Source: Burkholderiales bacterium
GTDB taxonomy: Bacteria > Pseudomonadota > Gammaproteobacteria > Burkholderiales > Burkholderiaceae_C
Direction: 5' to 3'
Assembly: GCA_016702555.1 (NCBI GenBank)
Contig: JADJDV010000007.1
Coordinates: 558,001-622,000, forward strand
DNA length: 64,000 bases
The number at the start of each line of letters is the position of its first letter. Positions within the stretch are counted from its first letter, which is position 1. The position numbers were made by a program, and so were the translations under genes. Below the pieces are notes generated by a model. The model did no database searches. It saw only the letters and a list, made by a program, of their open reading frames with translations, and was not told the DNA's origin. Below are positions 9,374 to 17,906 of the stretch, piece by piece.

Positions 9374-9432
9374 AGCCCCGTTCAAGCAGCCCGCCATGCC
9401 CGCGCACGGCAGCGGGCGGAGGGTGCGCGACC

Positions 9433-9438
9433 TATAAT
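9433..9438 (+). promoter_or_regulatory. Candidate -10 element for fmdB-DUF502-aspS
   Basis: A perfect TATAAT lies 34 bp upstream of the fmdB start. No good -35 hexamer is visible at 17 +/- 1 bp, so the call rests on the -10 and its position. Confidence 0.4.
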
Positions 9439-9472
9439 TTAGGGTTTTTCCCCGATCTTCCCGTCGCCCCCC

Positions 9473-9805
9473 ATGCCCATCTACGCGTACAAGTGCGCAT
9501 CCTGCGGCTTTGCCAAGGATGTGCTGCAAAAGCTTTCCGATGCCCCGCTGACGGTGTGCCCGTCCTGTGGCCAGGCGGCGTTCACCAAGCAGCTGACGGC
9601 GGCCGGCTTCCAACTCAAGGGCTCGGGCTGGTATGTCACCGATTTCCGCGACGGCGGCAAGAAGGGCGACGGTGCCGGCTCGAGCTCGGGCGCGGTGGCC
9701 GATGGCGGTGGCGCCAAGGCCGACAGCAAGAGCGACAGTGCGTCCCCCGCCGCGGCGCCGGCTCCGGCGCCTGCGAGCGGCGGCGGCGGCGACGCCGGCA
9801 GTTGA
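9473..9805 (+). CDS. FmdB family zinc ribbon protein
   Basis: The 110-residue protein begins with a CxxC...CxxC zinc ribbon (MPIYAYKCASCG ... VCPSCGQ), the FmdB/CxxC_CXXC_SSSS regulatory-protein signature. After GFQLKGSGWYVTDFR the remainder is low-complexity Gly/Ala/Ser/Lys. The family was named after a formamidase-operon regulator; in Burkholderiales it occurs upstream of a DUF502 gene and aspS, as here. Its molecular role is not known, and binding of nucleic acid through the zinc ribbon is only inference. Confidence 0.88.
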   Translation: MPIYAYKCASCGFAKDVLQKLSDAPLTVCPSCGQAAFTKQLTAAGFQLKGSGWYVTDFRDGGKKGDGAGSSSGAVADGGGAKADSKSDSASPAAAPAPAPASGGGGDAGS

Positions 9806-9840
9806 CCGCGCCGCCGCCGTTTCCTTTCGCGATCCACCCC

Positions 9841-10605
9841 ATGCACCGCCTGCGCCAGTACTTCATCACCGGCCTGCTGGTGTGGTTGCCCATGGGCATC
9901 ACCGTGTGGGTGCTGCTGTGGCTGGTCGGCATCCTGGACGGCATCTTCCTGGGCGTGCTGGCGGCGCTGGAGGCCATGATTCCGGGGCTCGAGCCGCTGG
10001 GCACGCAGTTGCGCCGCATCCCGGGCCTGGGCGTGATTCTGGTCGCCATCGTGATCTTCGGCACCGGCCTGTTCGTGACCAACATGTTCGGCCAGTGGTG
10101 GCTGCGCCAGTGGGACCGGGTGATGCACCGCATTCCGGTGGTGCGCAGCATCTACTCCAGCGTCAAGCAGGTGTCGGACACGCTGTTCTCCGGCTCCGGC
10201 CAGGCGTTTTCCAAGGCCTTGCTGATCCAGTACCCGCGCCAGGGCGCGTGGACCATCGCCTTTCTCACCGGTCGCCCGGGCGGCGAGGTGGCGCGCCATC
10301 TGGATGGCGACTACATCAGCGTGTACGTGCCGACCACGCCCAACCCGACCTCGGGCTTCTTCCTGATGGTGCCGCGCGCCGACGTGGTCGAGCTGAAGAT
10401 GAGCGTCGACGAGGCGCTGAAGTACATCATCTCGATGGGCGTGGTGGTGCCGCCGCTGCGCGAGCCGCGCCCGGGCGAGGCGCCGCCGAACCCGCAGGTG
10501 CCGGGCGTCACCGGGCCGCTGCACCCCGTGTCCGAGCCGGCGCCGACGGCGCAGGCGCACCCGAACGCGCTGGCGGATGCCGCCGCCGTTCGGCCTGAAC
10601 TCTGA
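9841..10605 (+). CDS. DUF502 domain membrane protein
   Basis: The 254-residue protein has two membrane helices near the N-terminus (residues about 8-45, and about 60-84 including GVILVAIVIFGTGLFVTN). A soluble DUF502 domain follows (RIPVVRSIYSSVKQVSDTLF, VYVPTTPNPTSGFFLMVPR, VDEALKYIISMGV). The C-terminal 40 residues are Pro/Ala-rich. DUF502 proteins are widespread in bacteria and plants (COV-like) but have no defined biochemical role. It lies between fmdB and aspS, 35 bp after fmdB, and probably shares a transcript with both. Confidence 0.87.
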   Translation: MHRLRQYFITGLLVWLPMGITVWVLLWLVGILDGIFLGVLAALEAMIPGLEPLGTQLRRIPGLGVILVAIVIFGTGLFVTNMFGQWWLRQWDRVMHRIPVVRSIYSSVKQVSDTLFSGSGQAFSKALLIQYPRQGAWTIAFLTGRPGGEVARHLDGDYISVYVPTTPNPTSGFFLMVPRADVVELKMSVDEALKYIISMGVVVPPLREPRPGEAPPNPQVPGVTGPLHPVSEPAPTAQAHPNALADAAAVRPEL

Positions 10606-10627
10606 ACCTCCTCATCGAAAGCGACCC

Positions 10628-12427
10628 ATGTCCCTGCGCTCCCATTACTGCGGCCTCGTCACGGAGGCCTTGATTGGTCAGACCGTCAGCCTGTGCGGCT
10701 GGGTCAATCGCCGGCGCGACCACGGCGGCGTGATCTTCGTCGATCTGCGCGACCGCGAAGGTTATGTGCAGATCGTCTGCGACCCCGACCGTGCCGAGAT
10801 GTTCAAGGTGGCCGAAGAGCTGCGCAACGAGTTCTGCGTGCGGGTCTTGGGCCTGGTGCGCGCGCGACCCGAGGGCACCACCAACGACAACCTGAAGAGC
10901 GGCAAGATCGAGGTGCTGTGCCACGAGCTGAAGGTGCTCAACCCCTCGGTGACGCCGCCGTTCCAGCTCGACGACGACAACCTGAGCGAGACCACCCGCC
11001 TGACGCACCGCGTGCTCGACCTGCGCCGCCCCGCCATGCAGCACAACATGATGCTGCGCTACCGCGTGACCATGGCGGTGCGCAAGTTCCTCGACGAGCA
11101 GGGCTTCGTCGACATCGAGACGCCCATGCTGACCAAGAGCACGCCCGAAGGCGCGCGCGACTATCTGGTGCCCAGCCGCGTGCACGATGGCCACTTCTTC
11201 GCGCTGCCGCAGTCGCCGCAGCTGTTCAAGCAATTGCTGATGGTGGCGGGTTACGACCGCTACTACCAGATCACCAAGTGCTTCCGCGACGAGGACCTGC
11301 GCGCCGACCGCCAGCCCGAGTTCACGCAGATCGACTGCGAGACCTCGTTCCTGACCGAGCAGGAAATCCGCGACCTGTTCCAGCGCATGATCACCCACGT
11401 GTTCCAGCAGGCGCTCGGCGTCGATCTGGGCGAGTTCCCGGTGATGCCCTTTGCCGAGGCCATGCACCGCTTTGGCTCCGACAAGCCCGATCTGCGCGTC
11501 AAGCTCGAGTTCACCGAGCTGACCGATGTGATGCAGGACGTGGACTTCAAGGTCTTCAGCGGGCCGGCCACCACGCCGGGCGGGCGCGTGGTCGCCCTGC
11601 GCGTGCCGGGCGGCGGCGAGATGAGCCGCGGCGAAATCGACGGCTACACCGAGTTCGTCAAGATCTACGGCGCCAAGGGCCTGGCCTGGATCAAGGTGAA
11701 CGATGTGACCAAGGGTCGCGACGGCTTGCAGTCGCCCATCGTCAAGAACCTGCACGATGCCGCCATTGCCGAGATCGTGAAGCGCAGCGGTGCGGCCAAC
11801 GGCGACATCCTGTTCTTTGGTGCCGACAAGGCCAAGGTGGTCAACGACGCCATCGGCGCGCTGCGCCTGAAGATCGGCCATGGCGACTTCGCGCGCAAGA
11901 GCGGCCTGTTCGAGGACCGCTGGGCGCCGCTGTGGGTGGTGGACTTCCCGATGTTCGAGTGGAACGACGAGGACGAGCATCGCTGGAATGCGATGCACCA
12001 CCCCTTCACCAGCCCGAAGGACGGCCACGAGGACTACATGGATTCGGACCCGGGCAAATGCATGGCCAAGGCCTACGACATGGTGCTGAACGGCTGGGAG
12101 CTGGGTGGCGGCTCGGTGCGCATTCACCGCGCCGAGGTGCAGGCCAAGGTGTTCTCGGCGCTGCGCATCGGCCCCGACGAGCAGCGGCAGAAGTTCGGCT
12201 TCCTGCTCGACGCGCTGCAGTACGGCGCGCCGCCGCACGGCGGCCTGGCCTTCGGCCTGGACCGCATCGTGACGCTGATGACCAAGGCCGAGTCGATCCG
12301 CGACGTGATCGCCTTCCCCAAGACGCAGCGCGCGCAATGCCTGCTGACCCAGGCACCCAGCCCGGTGGATGAGAAGCAGCTGCGCGAGCTGCACATCCGC
12401 CTGCGCAACCCCCAGCCGGTGGCTTGA
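10628..12427 (+). CDS. aspS: Aspartate--tRNA ligase
   Basis: The 599-residue class II aminoacyl-tRNA synthetase charges tRNA-Asp. It shows an N-terminal OB-fold anticodon-binding domain (SLCGWVNRRRDHGGVIFVDLRD), class II motif 1 (FLDEQGFVDIETPML), the flipping-loop region TKSTPEGARDYLVPSR, motif 2 (FRDEDLRADRQPEFTQIDCE), the bacterial GAD insertion domain (about residues 290-410), and motif 3 (GLAFGLDRIV). Length and GAD domain place it in the bacterial-type group. Whether it also charges tRNA-Asn cannot be decided from this window. Confidence 0.97.
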   Translation: MSLRSHYCGLVTEALIGQTVSLCGWVNRRRDHGGVIFVDLRDREGYVQIVCDPDRAEMFKVAEELRNEFCVRVLGLVRARPEGTTNDNLKSGKIEVLCHELKVLNPSVTPPFQLDDDNLSETTRLTHRVLDLRRPAMQHNMMLRYRVTMAVRKFLDEQGFVDIETPMLTKSTPEGARDYLVPSRVHDGHFFALPQSPQLFKQLLMVAGYDRYYQITKCFRDEDLRADRQPEFTQIDCETSFLTEQEIRDLFQRMITHVFQQALGVDLGEFPVMPFAEAMHRFGSDKPDLRVKLEFTELTDVMQDVDFKVFSGPATTPGGRVVALRVPGGGEMSRGEIDGYTEFVKIYGAKGLAWIKVNDVTKGRDGLQSPIVKNLHDAAIAEIVKRSGAANGDILFFGADKAKVVNDAIGALRLKIGHGDFARKSGLFEDRWAPLWVVDFPMFEWNDEDEHRWNAMHHPFTSPKDGHEDYMDSDPGKCMAKAYDMVLNGWELGGGSVRIHRAEVQAKVFSALRIGPDEQRQKFGFLLDALQYGAPPHGGLAFGLDRIVTLMTKAESIRDVIAFPKTQRAQCLLTQAPSPVDEKQLRELHIRLRNPQPVA

Positions 12428-12454
12428 GCCGCACGCCCGATCGGGGTTCCGTCT

Positions 12455-12473
12455 GCTGGCGTCATACGCCAGC
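12455..12473 (+). terminator. Hairpin downstream of aspS
   Basis: An 8-bp perfect stem (gctggcgt / acgccagc) with a 3-base loop starts 27 bp after the aspS stop. There is no T run, so it may be a weak or Rho-assisted terminator. Confidence 0.35.
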
Positions 12474-12539
12474 GGCGCCGTCCTACGAGCCGCCCCGCGC
12501 GGCTCTGGTAGGATGATTTTTCGTTCGTAGGAGAACCGC

Positions 12540-12866
12540 ATGAACTATTCCGACCTGGCCGATTCGGCCGCCGAAACCAAGGACCAGCTGGTCAGCAATC
12601 TGCGCCGCGTGGTGTCCGATGCCGAGGATCTGCTGGCCGCCACGGCCGGCCAGACCGACAGCAAGATCACCGAATTGCGCGCGCGCGCCAAGGACAACCT
12701 GCTGCTGGCGCGCGAGAAACTGGCCGATGCCGACGCCGCCGTGCGGGCGCGTGCGCGCCTGGCCGCGACCGCCACCGATGAGTACGTGCACGACAACCCC
12801 TGGTCGTCGATCGGCGCCGCCGCCGCACTCGGCATCCTGATCGGGGTGCTGCTCGGCCGCCGCTGA
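12540..12866 (+). CDS. DUF883 family protein (YqjD/ElaB-like)
   Basis: The 108-residue protein has a long amphipathic, charged helical body (residues 1-80) and one C-terminal transmembrane helix ending in an arginine pair (AALGILIGVLLGRR), the YqjD/ElaB/YgaM layout. Enterobacterial members are tail-anchored inner-membrane proteins that bind ribosomes in stationary phase. A clear AGGAG ribosome site precedes the ATG. It is the first gene of a three-gene run equivalent to E. coli yqjD-yqjE-yqjK. A paralogue lies at 21995-22372. Confidence 0.88.
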   Translation: MNYSDLADSAAETKDQLVSNLRRVVSDAEDLLAATAGQTDSKITELRARAKDNLLLAREKLADADAAVRARARLAATATDEYVHDNPWSSIGAAAALGILIGVLLGRR

Positions 12867-12904
12867 TCCGCGCCGTCCGCACGCGTTCGCAGGCGCCCGC
12901 TGCC

Positions 12905-13285
12905 ATGGCCTCATCATCCAGCGACGTGAACACCGCCGGCAGACTGCGTGGGCTGTTCGCCGACGTGATCGAGCTGGCGCAGGTGCGCCTGGAGTTGTTC
13001 ACCGTCGAGGCGCGCGTCGAACTCTCGCGCCTGACCTGGCTGGCGGCGTTGGGCGCGCTGGCGGTGGTGTTCGTCAGCTTCGGGTTGATCTTCCTGGCAA
13101 TCTTCCTCACCGTCCTGGTGTGGGACACGCACCGTCTGGTCGCGCTCGGCATCTTCACCACGCTGTTTCTTGGTGGCGGTCTGGTGCTGGCGCTGCTGGC
13201 CTGGCAGCGCGCGCGCCAGGGCGCGCGCATGTTCGCCGCCAGCCGTGACGAGTTGCGGCGCGACCAGGAGCGGCTGCGCGCATGA
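12905..13285 (+). CDS. Phage holin family / YqjE-like membrane protein
   Basis: The 126-residue protein has an N-terminal amphipathic helix and two transmembrane helices (about residues 47-75 and 80-104: FVSFGLIFLAIFLTVLVWDTHRL, GIFTTLFLGGGLVLALLAW). A basic C-terminal tail follows. This is the putative actinobacterial holin-X/YqjE family. Despite the name it is a host gene, with no phage genes around it. It follows the YqjD-like gene by 38 bp and overlaps the next gene by four bases. Confidence 0.8.
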   Translation: MASSSSDVNTAGRLRGLFADVIELAQVRLELFTVEARVELSRLTWLAALGALAVVFVSFGLIFLAIFLTVLVWDTHRLVALGIFTTLFLGGGLVLALLAWQRARQGARMFAASRDELRRDQERLRA

Positions 13286-13599
13286 ACCCGGCCGAGCACA
13301 CCGACCTGGCCGCGCGGCGCGAGCAGTTGCGCCTGCGTTCGGCGCAGTTGCGCGAGCAGCTGGCGGGGCGCACCCAGGTGATGCGGCCGGCGTTCCGGGC
13401 GGCCGACCAGGTGCGTGGTGGTGTTCAGCACCTGCGCGAGAACCGTGCGCTGATGTTGTTGGCGGGCGCCGCGGTGGCGGGCGCCGTGCTGGCGCGGCCG
13501 CGCGCGGCGGTCAACCTCGGCTTGCGCGCCTGGTCCGGCTGGCAGCTGTTCAGGCGCCTGCGGCCGGTGGTCAACACCTTTATGCGGCAATTGATGTAG
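13282..13599 (+). CDS. Hypothetical protein in the YqjK position
   Basis: The 105-residue basic protein has an arginine-rich helical first half (LAARREQLRLRSAQLREQLAGR) and one hydrophobic segment near residues 52-66 (ALMLLAGAAVAGAVLARP). It starts within the stop codon of the YqjE-like gene. Size, charge and position match the YqjK-like third gene of yqjDEK-type operons, though sequence recognition alone is weak. A structural or stress-related membrane role is inference from the operon. Confidence 0.7.
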   Translation: MNPAEHTDLAARREQLRLRSAQLREQLAGRTQVMRPAFRAADQVRGGVQHLRENRALMLLAGAAVAGAVLARPRAAVNLGLRAWSGWQLFRRLRPVVNTFMRQLM

Positions 13600-13631
13600 C
13601 CCTGGTCCGCCGCGGTGGTCTGGGCTCGGTC

Positions 13632-14114
13632 ATGCTGGCGATGCGAAGCTACAAGATTCCGCAATCGGTGCTGGTGGTGATCCACACGCCGCGGCTTGAG
13701 GTGCTGCTGCTGCGCCGCGCCGACAGCGCGGTGGCGTTCTGGCAATCGGTGACTGGCAGCAAGGAGCGCGAGGACGAATCGTTCGAGGCCACCGCCGTGC
13801 GCGAGGTGCGCGAGGAGACCGGCGTGGACGTGCAGGGCGCCGGCTGCCAGCTGACCGACTGGCGACTCGAGAACGTGTACGACATCTATCCACAATGGCG
13901 CGGGCGCTACGCGCCCGGCGTGACGCGCAACACCGAGCATGTGTTCGGCCTGCGCGTGCCTTGCGGCACCGCCGTGCGACTGGATCCGCGCGAGCACACC
14001 GCGCATCGGTGGTTGCCCTGGCGCGAGGCGGCCGACTGCTGCTATTCGCCCTCGAACGCCGAAGCCTGCCTGCTGCTGCCGCGCTTCGCCGCGCCGGAAG
14101 GGGCGCGCATATGA
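13632..14114 (+). CDS. nudB: Dihydroneopterin triphosphate diphosphatase NudB
   Basis: The 160-residue Nudix hydrolase probably removes pyrophosphate from dihydroneopterin triphosphate, an early step of folate synthesis. The N-terminus YKIPQSVLVVIHTP and FWQSVTGS are typical of NudB. The Nudix box reads GSKEREDESFEATAVREVREETGVD. Later segments NVYDIYPQWRGRYAPGVTRNTEHVFGL and HTAHRWLPWREA also fit. The start at MLAMRSYKIP is the most upstream ATG after the preceding gene. FolE, the preceding enzyme in the same pathway, is encoded less than 1 kb downstream. Confidence 0.9.
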   Translation: MLAMRSYKIPQSVLVVIHTPRLEVLLLRRADSAVAFWQSVTGSKEREDESFEATAVREVREETGVDVQGAGCQLTDWRLENVYDIYPQWRGRYAPGVTRNTEHVFGLRVPCGTAVRLDPREHTAHRWLPWREAADCCYSPSNAEACLLLPRFAAPEGARI

Positions 14115-14896
14115 GCGAAATCCTGCTGCCCGACGAGCACCCCGCCATTCTGCGGGTCGCCACCTACAACATCCACAAGGGGGTGCAGGGCATGGGGCCG
14201 GCGCGCCGGCTCGAAATCCACAACCTGGGTTTGGCGATCGAGACGCTGGACGCCGACATCGTCTGCCTGCAGGAGGTGCGTGCCACCAACCGGCGCGAGG
14301 CCGAGTATTTCGAGCGCTGGCCCGAGCAGCCACAGGCCGAGTACCTGGCGCCCGAGGGCTATCGGGCGATCTACCGCACCAACGCCACCACCCGGCACGG
14401 CGAGCACGGCAACGCACTGCTGTCGCGCTGGCCGGTTCTCAACTACCGGCACGAGGACATGTCGGATCACCGCTTCGAGCAGCGCGGCCTGCTGCACGTC
14501 GAGTTGCAGGTGGCCACCCTGCACGTGCACGTGATCGTCGTGCACCTGGGCCTGATCCCGGCCAGCCGCGTGCGCCAGACGGCGCAGCTGCGGCGCTACA
14601 TTGCGCGCGAGATCCCGCTCGATGCACCCGTGGTGGTGGCGGGCGATTTCAACGACTGGGGCACGCGCGTGCGGCAGCTGCTGGGCGTCGATTCGCTGCA
14701 GGCCTTCGAGGGGCCACGCACGCTGACCTATCCGTCGCGCTTTCCGGTGGCGCAGCTGGACCACATCTACGCGCGCGGCCTGCAGCCGCTCAGCCTGGCG
14801 GCGCCGCGCGGGCGCGTCTGGAGCCGCATGTCCGACCATTTGCCGCTGATTGCCGAGTTCCGCATGCACCCTCACCGCATGCTATTGAAAGCATAG
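14111..14896 (+). CDS. Endonuclease/exonuclease/phosphatase family protein
   Basis: The 261-residue protein has the metal-dependent EEP fold. Visible motifs are ATYNIHKG (N at the metal site), DIVCLQEVR (catalytic Glu), HGNALLSRWP, VVHLGL, VVVAGDFNDW (catalytic Asp/Asn) and MSDHLPLIAEF (catalytic Asp-His). The family cleaves phosphodiesters or phosphomonoesters of nucleic acids or lipids, and the substrate is not defined by sequence. In related genomes this gene often precedes a cardiolipin synthase gene; here folE follows instead. It starts inside the nudB stop codon (ATGA). Confidence 0.88.
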   Translation: MSEILLPDEHPAILRVATYNIHKGVQGMGPARRLEIHNLGLAIETLDADIVCLQEVRATNRREAEYFERWPEQPQAEYLAPEGYRAIYRTNATTRHGEHGNALLSRWPVLNYRHEDMSDHRFEQRGLLHVELQVATLHVHVIVVHLGLIPASRVRQTAQLRRYIAREIPLDAPVVVAGDFNDWGTRVRQLLGVDSLQAFEGPRTLTYPSRFPVAQLDHIYARGLQPLSLAAPRGRVWSRMSDHLPLIAEFRMHPHRMLLKA

Positions 14897-14965
14897 TGAA
14901 ATACCAAAGTACCGTCGCTTGCCCAACGGTCCGGGCGACGGTTGCTGCTACCATCGCACGCACCC

Positions 14966-15691
14966 ATGAATCCGCAACCCGATCTGCCCGCCGCCTGCGT
15001 CGACACCGACGAGGGCACTCCGGTCTCGCTGAAGATTCGCGAGCGCATCCAGGCGGCGCACAAGCGCTTCAACGCCAACGACAACATTGCCGACTTCATC
15101 CAGCCGGGCGAGTTGGATCAGTTGCTGGACGAAGTGACGCGCAAGATGGAAGGCGTGCTCGACAGCCTGGTGATCGACACCGAGCGCGACCACAACACCA
15201 CCGACACCGCGCGCCGTCTGGCCAAGATGTACGTGAATGAGGTGTTCAAGGGCCGCTACGTCAAGGCACCGCGCATCACCGAGTTTCCCAACGCCGAACG
15301 TCTGAACGAGCTGATGATCGTCGGCCCGATCACCGTGCGCTCGGCCTGCAGCCATCACTTCTGCCCGGTCATCGGCAAGGTGTGGATCGGCGTCATGCCC
15401 AACGAGCACACCAACGTGATCGGCCTGTCGAAGTACGCGCGCCTGGCCGAGTGGATCATGAGCCGGCCGCAGATCCAGGAAGAGGCCGTGGTGCAACTGG
15501 CCGACCTGATCCAGGCCAAGACCAAGCCCGACGGGCTGGCGCTGGTGATGCAGGCCACGCACTACTGTATGGCCTGGCGCGGCGTCAAGGACCTGGACAG
15601 CAAGATGATCAACTCGGTCATGCGCGGCGTGTTCCTGAAGGACATGAACCTGCGGCGCGAGTTCTTGTCTCTTATCCCACGGAAGGCCTGA
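14966..15691 (+). CDS. folE: GTP cyclohydrolase I FolE
   Basis: The 241-residue enzyme converts GTP to 7,8-dihydroneopterin triphosphate, the first step of folate synthesis. Family signatures are the zinc-site region VRSACSHHFCPVIGKVWIGVMP, VIGLSKYARLAEWIMSRPQIQE and THYCMAWRGVKD. The first 20 residues are less conserved; the ATG at 14966 was preferred over 14942 because the extra eight residues are not family-like. The next gene, a BLUF protein, starts one base after the stop, so co-transcription is very likely. Confidence 0.95.
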   Translation: MNPQPDLPAACVDTDEGTPVSLKIRERIQAAHKRFNANDNIADFIQPGELDQLLDEVTRKMEGVLDSLVIDTERDHNTTDTARRLAKMYVNEVFKGRYVKAPRITEFPNAERLNELMIVGPITVRSACSHHFCPVIGKVWIGVMPNEHTNVIGLSKYARLAEWIMSRPQIQEEAVVQLADLIQAKTKPDGLALVMQATHYCMAWRGVKDLDSKMINSVMRGVFLKDMNLRREFLSLIPRKA

Positions 15692-15692
15692 C

Positions 15693-16115
15693 ATGCTTGT
15701 TCGTTTGCTCTACGCCAGCCGCGCGGTGGAACCGACCCAGTCGGCGATCGAGGACATCCTTGGCTCGGCGCGCCAGCACAACCAGCAGCAGGGCGTGACC
15801 GGCATCCTGGTCTACGGCGGCGGCGTCTTCATGCAGGCGATCGAGGGCGGTCGCCAGGTGGTCAGCGACCTCTACGGGACCATCCAGCGCGATGCGCGGC
15901 ACCAGGACGTGGTGCTGCTGCACTACGAGGAAATCCTGGAGCGCCGCTTCGGTGGTTGGGCCATGGGCCTGGTCGACGTGGGACGCGTCAACGCCAGCGT
16001 GCTGCTCAAGTACTCCGAGCGCGCTGAGCTGAACCCGTATGCCGTCTCGGGCAAGGTGTCGATGGCCTTGCTGGAAGAGCTGATGGCCACCGCCAGCATC
16101 GTCGGGCATACCTAG
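15693..16115 (+). CDS. BLUF domain blue-light sensor
   Basis: The 140-residue protein is a stand-alone BLUF (sensor of blue light using FAD) domain. It has the conserved Tyr in LLYASRA, the Asn in ILGSARQHNQQQGVTGILVY, the Gln in VFMQAIEG that switches hydrogen bonding with flavin, and RRFGGWAMG with the semi-conserved Trp/Met. The C-terminal 40 residues form the usual capping helices. No output domain is attached, so signalling must go through a partner protein. The gene follows folE with a one-base gap. Confidence 0.92.
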   Translation: MLVRLLYASRAVEPTQSAIEDILGSARQHNQQQGVTGILVYGGGVFMQAIEGGRQVVSDLYGTIQRDARHQDVVLLHYEEILERRFGGWAMGLVDVGRVNASVLLKYSERAELNPYAVSGKVSMALLEELMATASIVGHT

Positions 16116-17869
16116 ATTCCCTCTGCGGAGGACACCGCTGGTGGCCAGCTCCGCAGACTTTTGATCGTTGAATCAGATCGCCATCGCCGGCAGATCGGGC
16201 GGTTCGCCGCGCTGCGCCAGGGCGATGGCATGCAGCGCCGCCAGCGCCTCGGCGTCGGTGCGGTAGGTGTGCAGCAGGGGTGGGGCGCCAGCGCGCCGAC
16301 GGTCAGCAGCACCCGCTCGACCGGCAGCTTGAGGCCGCTCAGGTGCAGGCTCACCTGGCGTTGGTGCAGTTGCCCCAGCAGGCGCGCGAAGACCTCGGCG
16401 CCGGTGGCATCGATGCGGTTGATCGGCTGCGCGAACAGGCACACGTGGCGGGTCGAGGGGTGCGCTGTCAGGTGTTCGGTGATGTTGCGCTCGAACCGGC
16501 TGGCGGTGGCGAAGTCCAGCGCCGCGTCCATGCGCAGCGCGTAGGTGTGCGGCGCCAGCGCCGGCAGTTGCCACAGATGCCGGTCGCGCAGGCTGCCGTC
16601 CGGGTGCAGGCCGACCTCGATGATGCGCGGGTGCAGGCGCTCGAACAGGAAATGCGACAGTGACATCAGCACGCCCGACAGCACGCCCCAGTACAGCGCC
16701 GGCGCCGCGGCGATGGTGACGATGAAGGTGATCGCCGCGATCACCGCCTCGACGCGCGAGATGCGCCACAGGCGCAGGAACTCGCGCGGCCTGAGCAGCC
16801 CGACCACCGCCGCCACCACGATCGCCGCCAGCACCGCCTGCGGCACGTGGTGCAGTGCCGGCGTGAGCAGCAGCGTCAACGCCACCACCCCCACCAGGCA
16901 CACCGTGGCCCAGCCGGATTGCGCGCCCGCGTACAGATTGAGCGCCGAGCGCGAGAACGACGAACTGGTGGCGAAGGCCCCCGACAGGCCGGAGGCGAGC
17001 TTGGCCAGGCCCTGCCCGATCAGGTCCTGGTCCTGATCCCAGCGCTGGCCCCGGCGCTGGTTGTCCACCTTGGCGCTGGCGGCGGTCTCCAGAAAACTCA
17101 CCAGGGTGATGATCAGCGTCGGCAGCACCAGTTGCCCCAGCGGCTGCCACCCCGGCCAGCCTGGGATGTAGGCAGCGGGCAGGCCGCGCGGCAGCGCCCC
17201 GACCACGCGCCCGCCATGGGACTCGAAGCCCAGCAGCCAGCTCAGTGCGGCGGTCGCGACGACGATCACCAGCACGCTGGGGAAGTTCGGCCGCCAGCGC
17301 GGCGCCAGCATCAGCAGCGCCAGTGCCACCAGCCCGAACGCGCTGGCCGCCAGGTCGGGTAGGGCGGCGCCCGACAGCCCGGCCCAGCCTTCGCGCAGGC
17401 CCAGCAGCGCGGGCAGTTGAGAGGTGATGATGAGCACGGCCGCGCCCTGGGTGAAGGCCATCAGCACCGGCGAGTTGACCAGGTTCAGCAGCCAGCCGAA
17501 GCGCGCCGCGCCCAGCGCGACCTGCAGCCCGCCCGACATCAGCGCCAGCCAGACCGCCAGTTCCACCCATTGCGGGCTGCCGGGCGTGGCCAGTGGTGTG
17601 AGCGACGCGTAGATCAGCAGGCAGGTCAGCGCCGTCGGCCCGACCGAGACGCGTGTCGAAGCCGAGAACAGCACCGCCATCAGCGCCGGCAGCATCGAGG
17701 CGTAAATGCCGGTCACCAGCGGCATGCCCGCCAGTTGCGCGTAGGCGACGCCCTGCGGTACCGCCATCAGGCCGACCGTGAGCCCCGCCATGGCCTCGCC
17801 GCGCAGCAAGGACACGGACGGCCGCGGCCAGCGCAGAAAGGGCAACAGTTGCTCGATGCGGGGCGGCAT
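16112..17869 (-). CDS. SulP family anion permease, frameshifted near C-terminus
   Basis: As read, 585 residues. The membrane domain is intact and typical of SulP/SLC26 (AGLTVGLMAVPQGVAYAQLAGMP near residue 28, SASTRVSVGPTALTCL, about 11 helices). A C-terminal STAS domain follows (LRMDAALDFATASRFERNI, INRIDATGAEVFARLL). After GALAPHP the frame turns into Arg/Pro-rich nonsense, whereas the neighbouring frame continues with a plausible ending (LLHTYRTDAEALAALHAIAL) and stops at 16173. One base appears to be missing in the GGGG run at 16277-16280. The substrate could be sulfate, bicarbonate or another anion. The sulfatase gene 37 bp upstream makes sulfate attractive, but this is inference. Confidence 0.8.
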   Translation of the reverse strand: MPPRIEQLLPFLRWPRPSVSLLRGEAMAGLTVGLMAVPQGVAYAQLAGMPLVTGIYASMLPALMAVLFSASTRVSVGPTALTCLLIYASLTPLATPGSPQWVELAVWLALMSGGLQVALGAARFGWLLNLVNSPVLMAFTQGAAVLIITSQLPALLGLREGWAGLSGAALPDLAASAFGLVALALLMLAPRWRPNFPSVLVIVVATAALSWLLGFESHGGRVVGALPRGLPAAYIPGWPGWQPLGQLVLPTLIITLVSFLETAASAKVDNQRRGQRWDQDQDLIGQGLAKLASGLSGAFATSSSFSRSALNLYAGAQSGWATVCLVGVVALTLLLTPALHHVPQAVLAAIVVAAVVGLLRPREFLRLWRISRVEAVIAAITFIVTIAAAPALYWGVLSGVLMSLSHFLFERLHPRIIEVGLHPDGSLRDRHLWQLPALAPHTYALRMDAALDFATASRFERNITEHLTAHPSTRHVCLFAQPINRIDATGAEVFARLLGQLHQRQVSLHLSGLKLPVERVLLTVGALAPHPCCTPTAPTPRRWRRCMPSPWRSAANRPICRRWRSDSTIKSLRSWPPAVSSAEGI

Positions 17870-17906
17870 GGGTGCCGATGGTACGGCAGGGTTCGCTCAG
17901 GCTTTT

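Noticed and set aside
7838..9613. A 591-residue minus-strand frame opposite the symporter
   Set aside because: Composition is dominated by His, Gln, Arg and Gly and there is no domain. The opposite strand encodes a clear SSS symporter.
10508..12541. A 677-residue open frame on the minus strand across aspS
   Set aside because: It is antisense to a complete aspS gene, has His/Gln/Arg/Val-rich composition typical of GC-rich shadow frames, and no domain.
12905..13285. The phage holin family gene as a sign of a prophage
   Set aside because: It lies in a yqjD-yqjE-yqjK-like host operon and no other phage genes are near.
14889..14965. Dyad ccgtcgc...gcgacgg before folE as a riboswitch or terminator
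   Set aside because: Only a 7-bp stem with a long loop, no T run, and no recognisable aptamer pattern.
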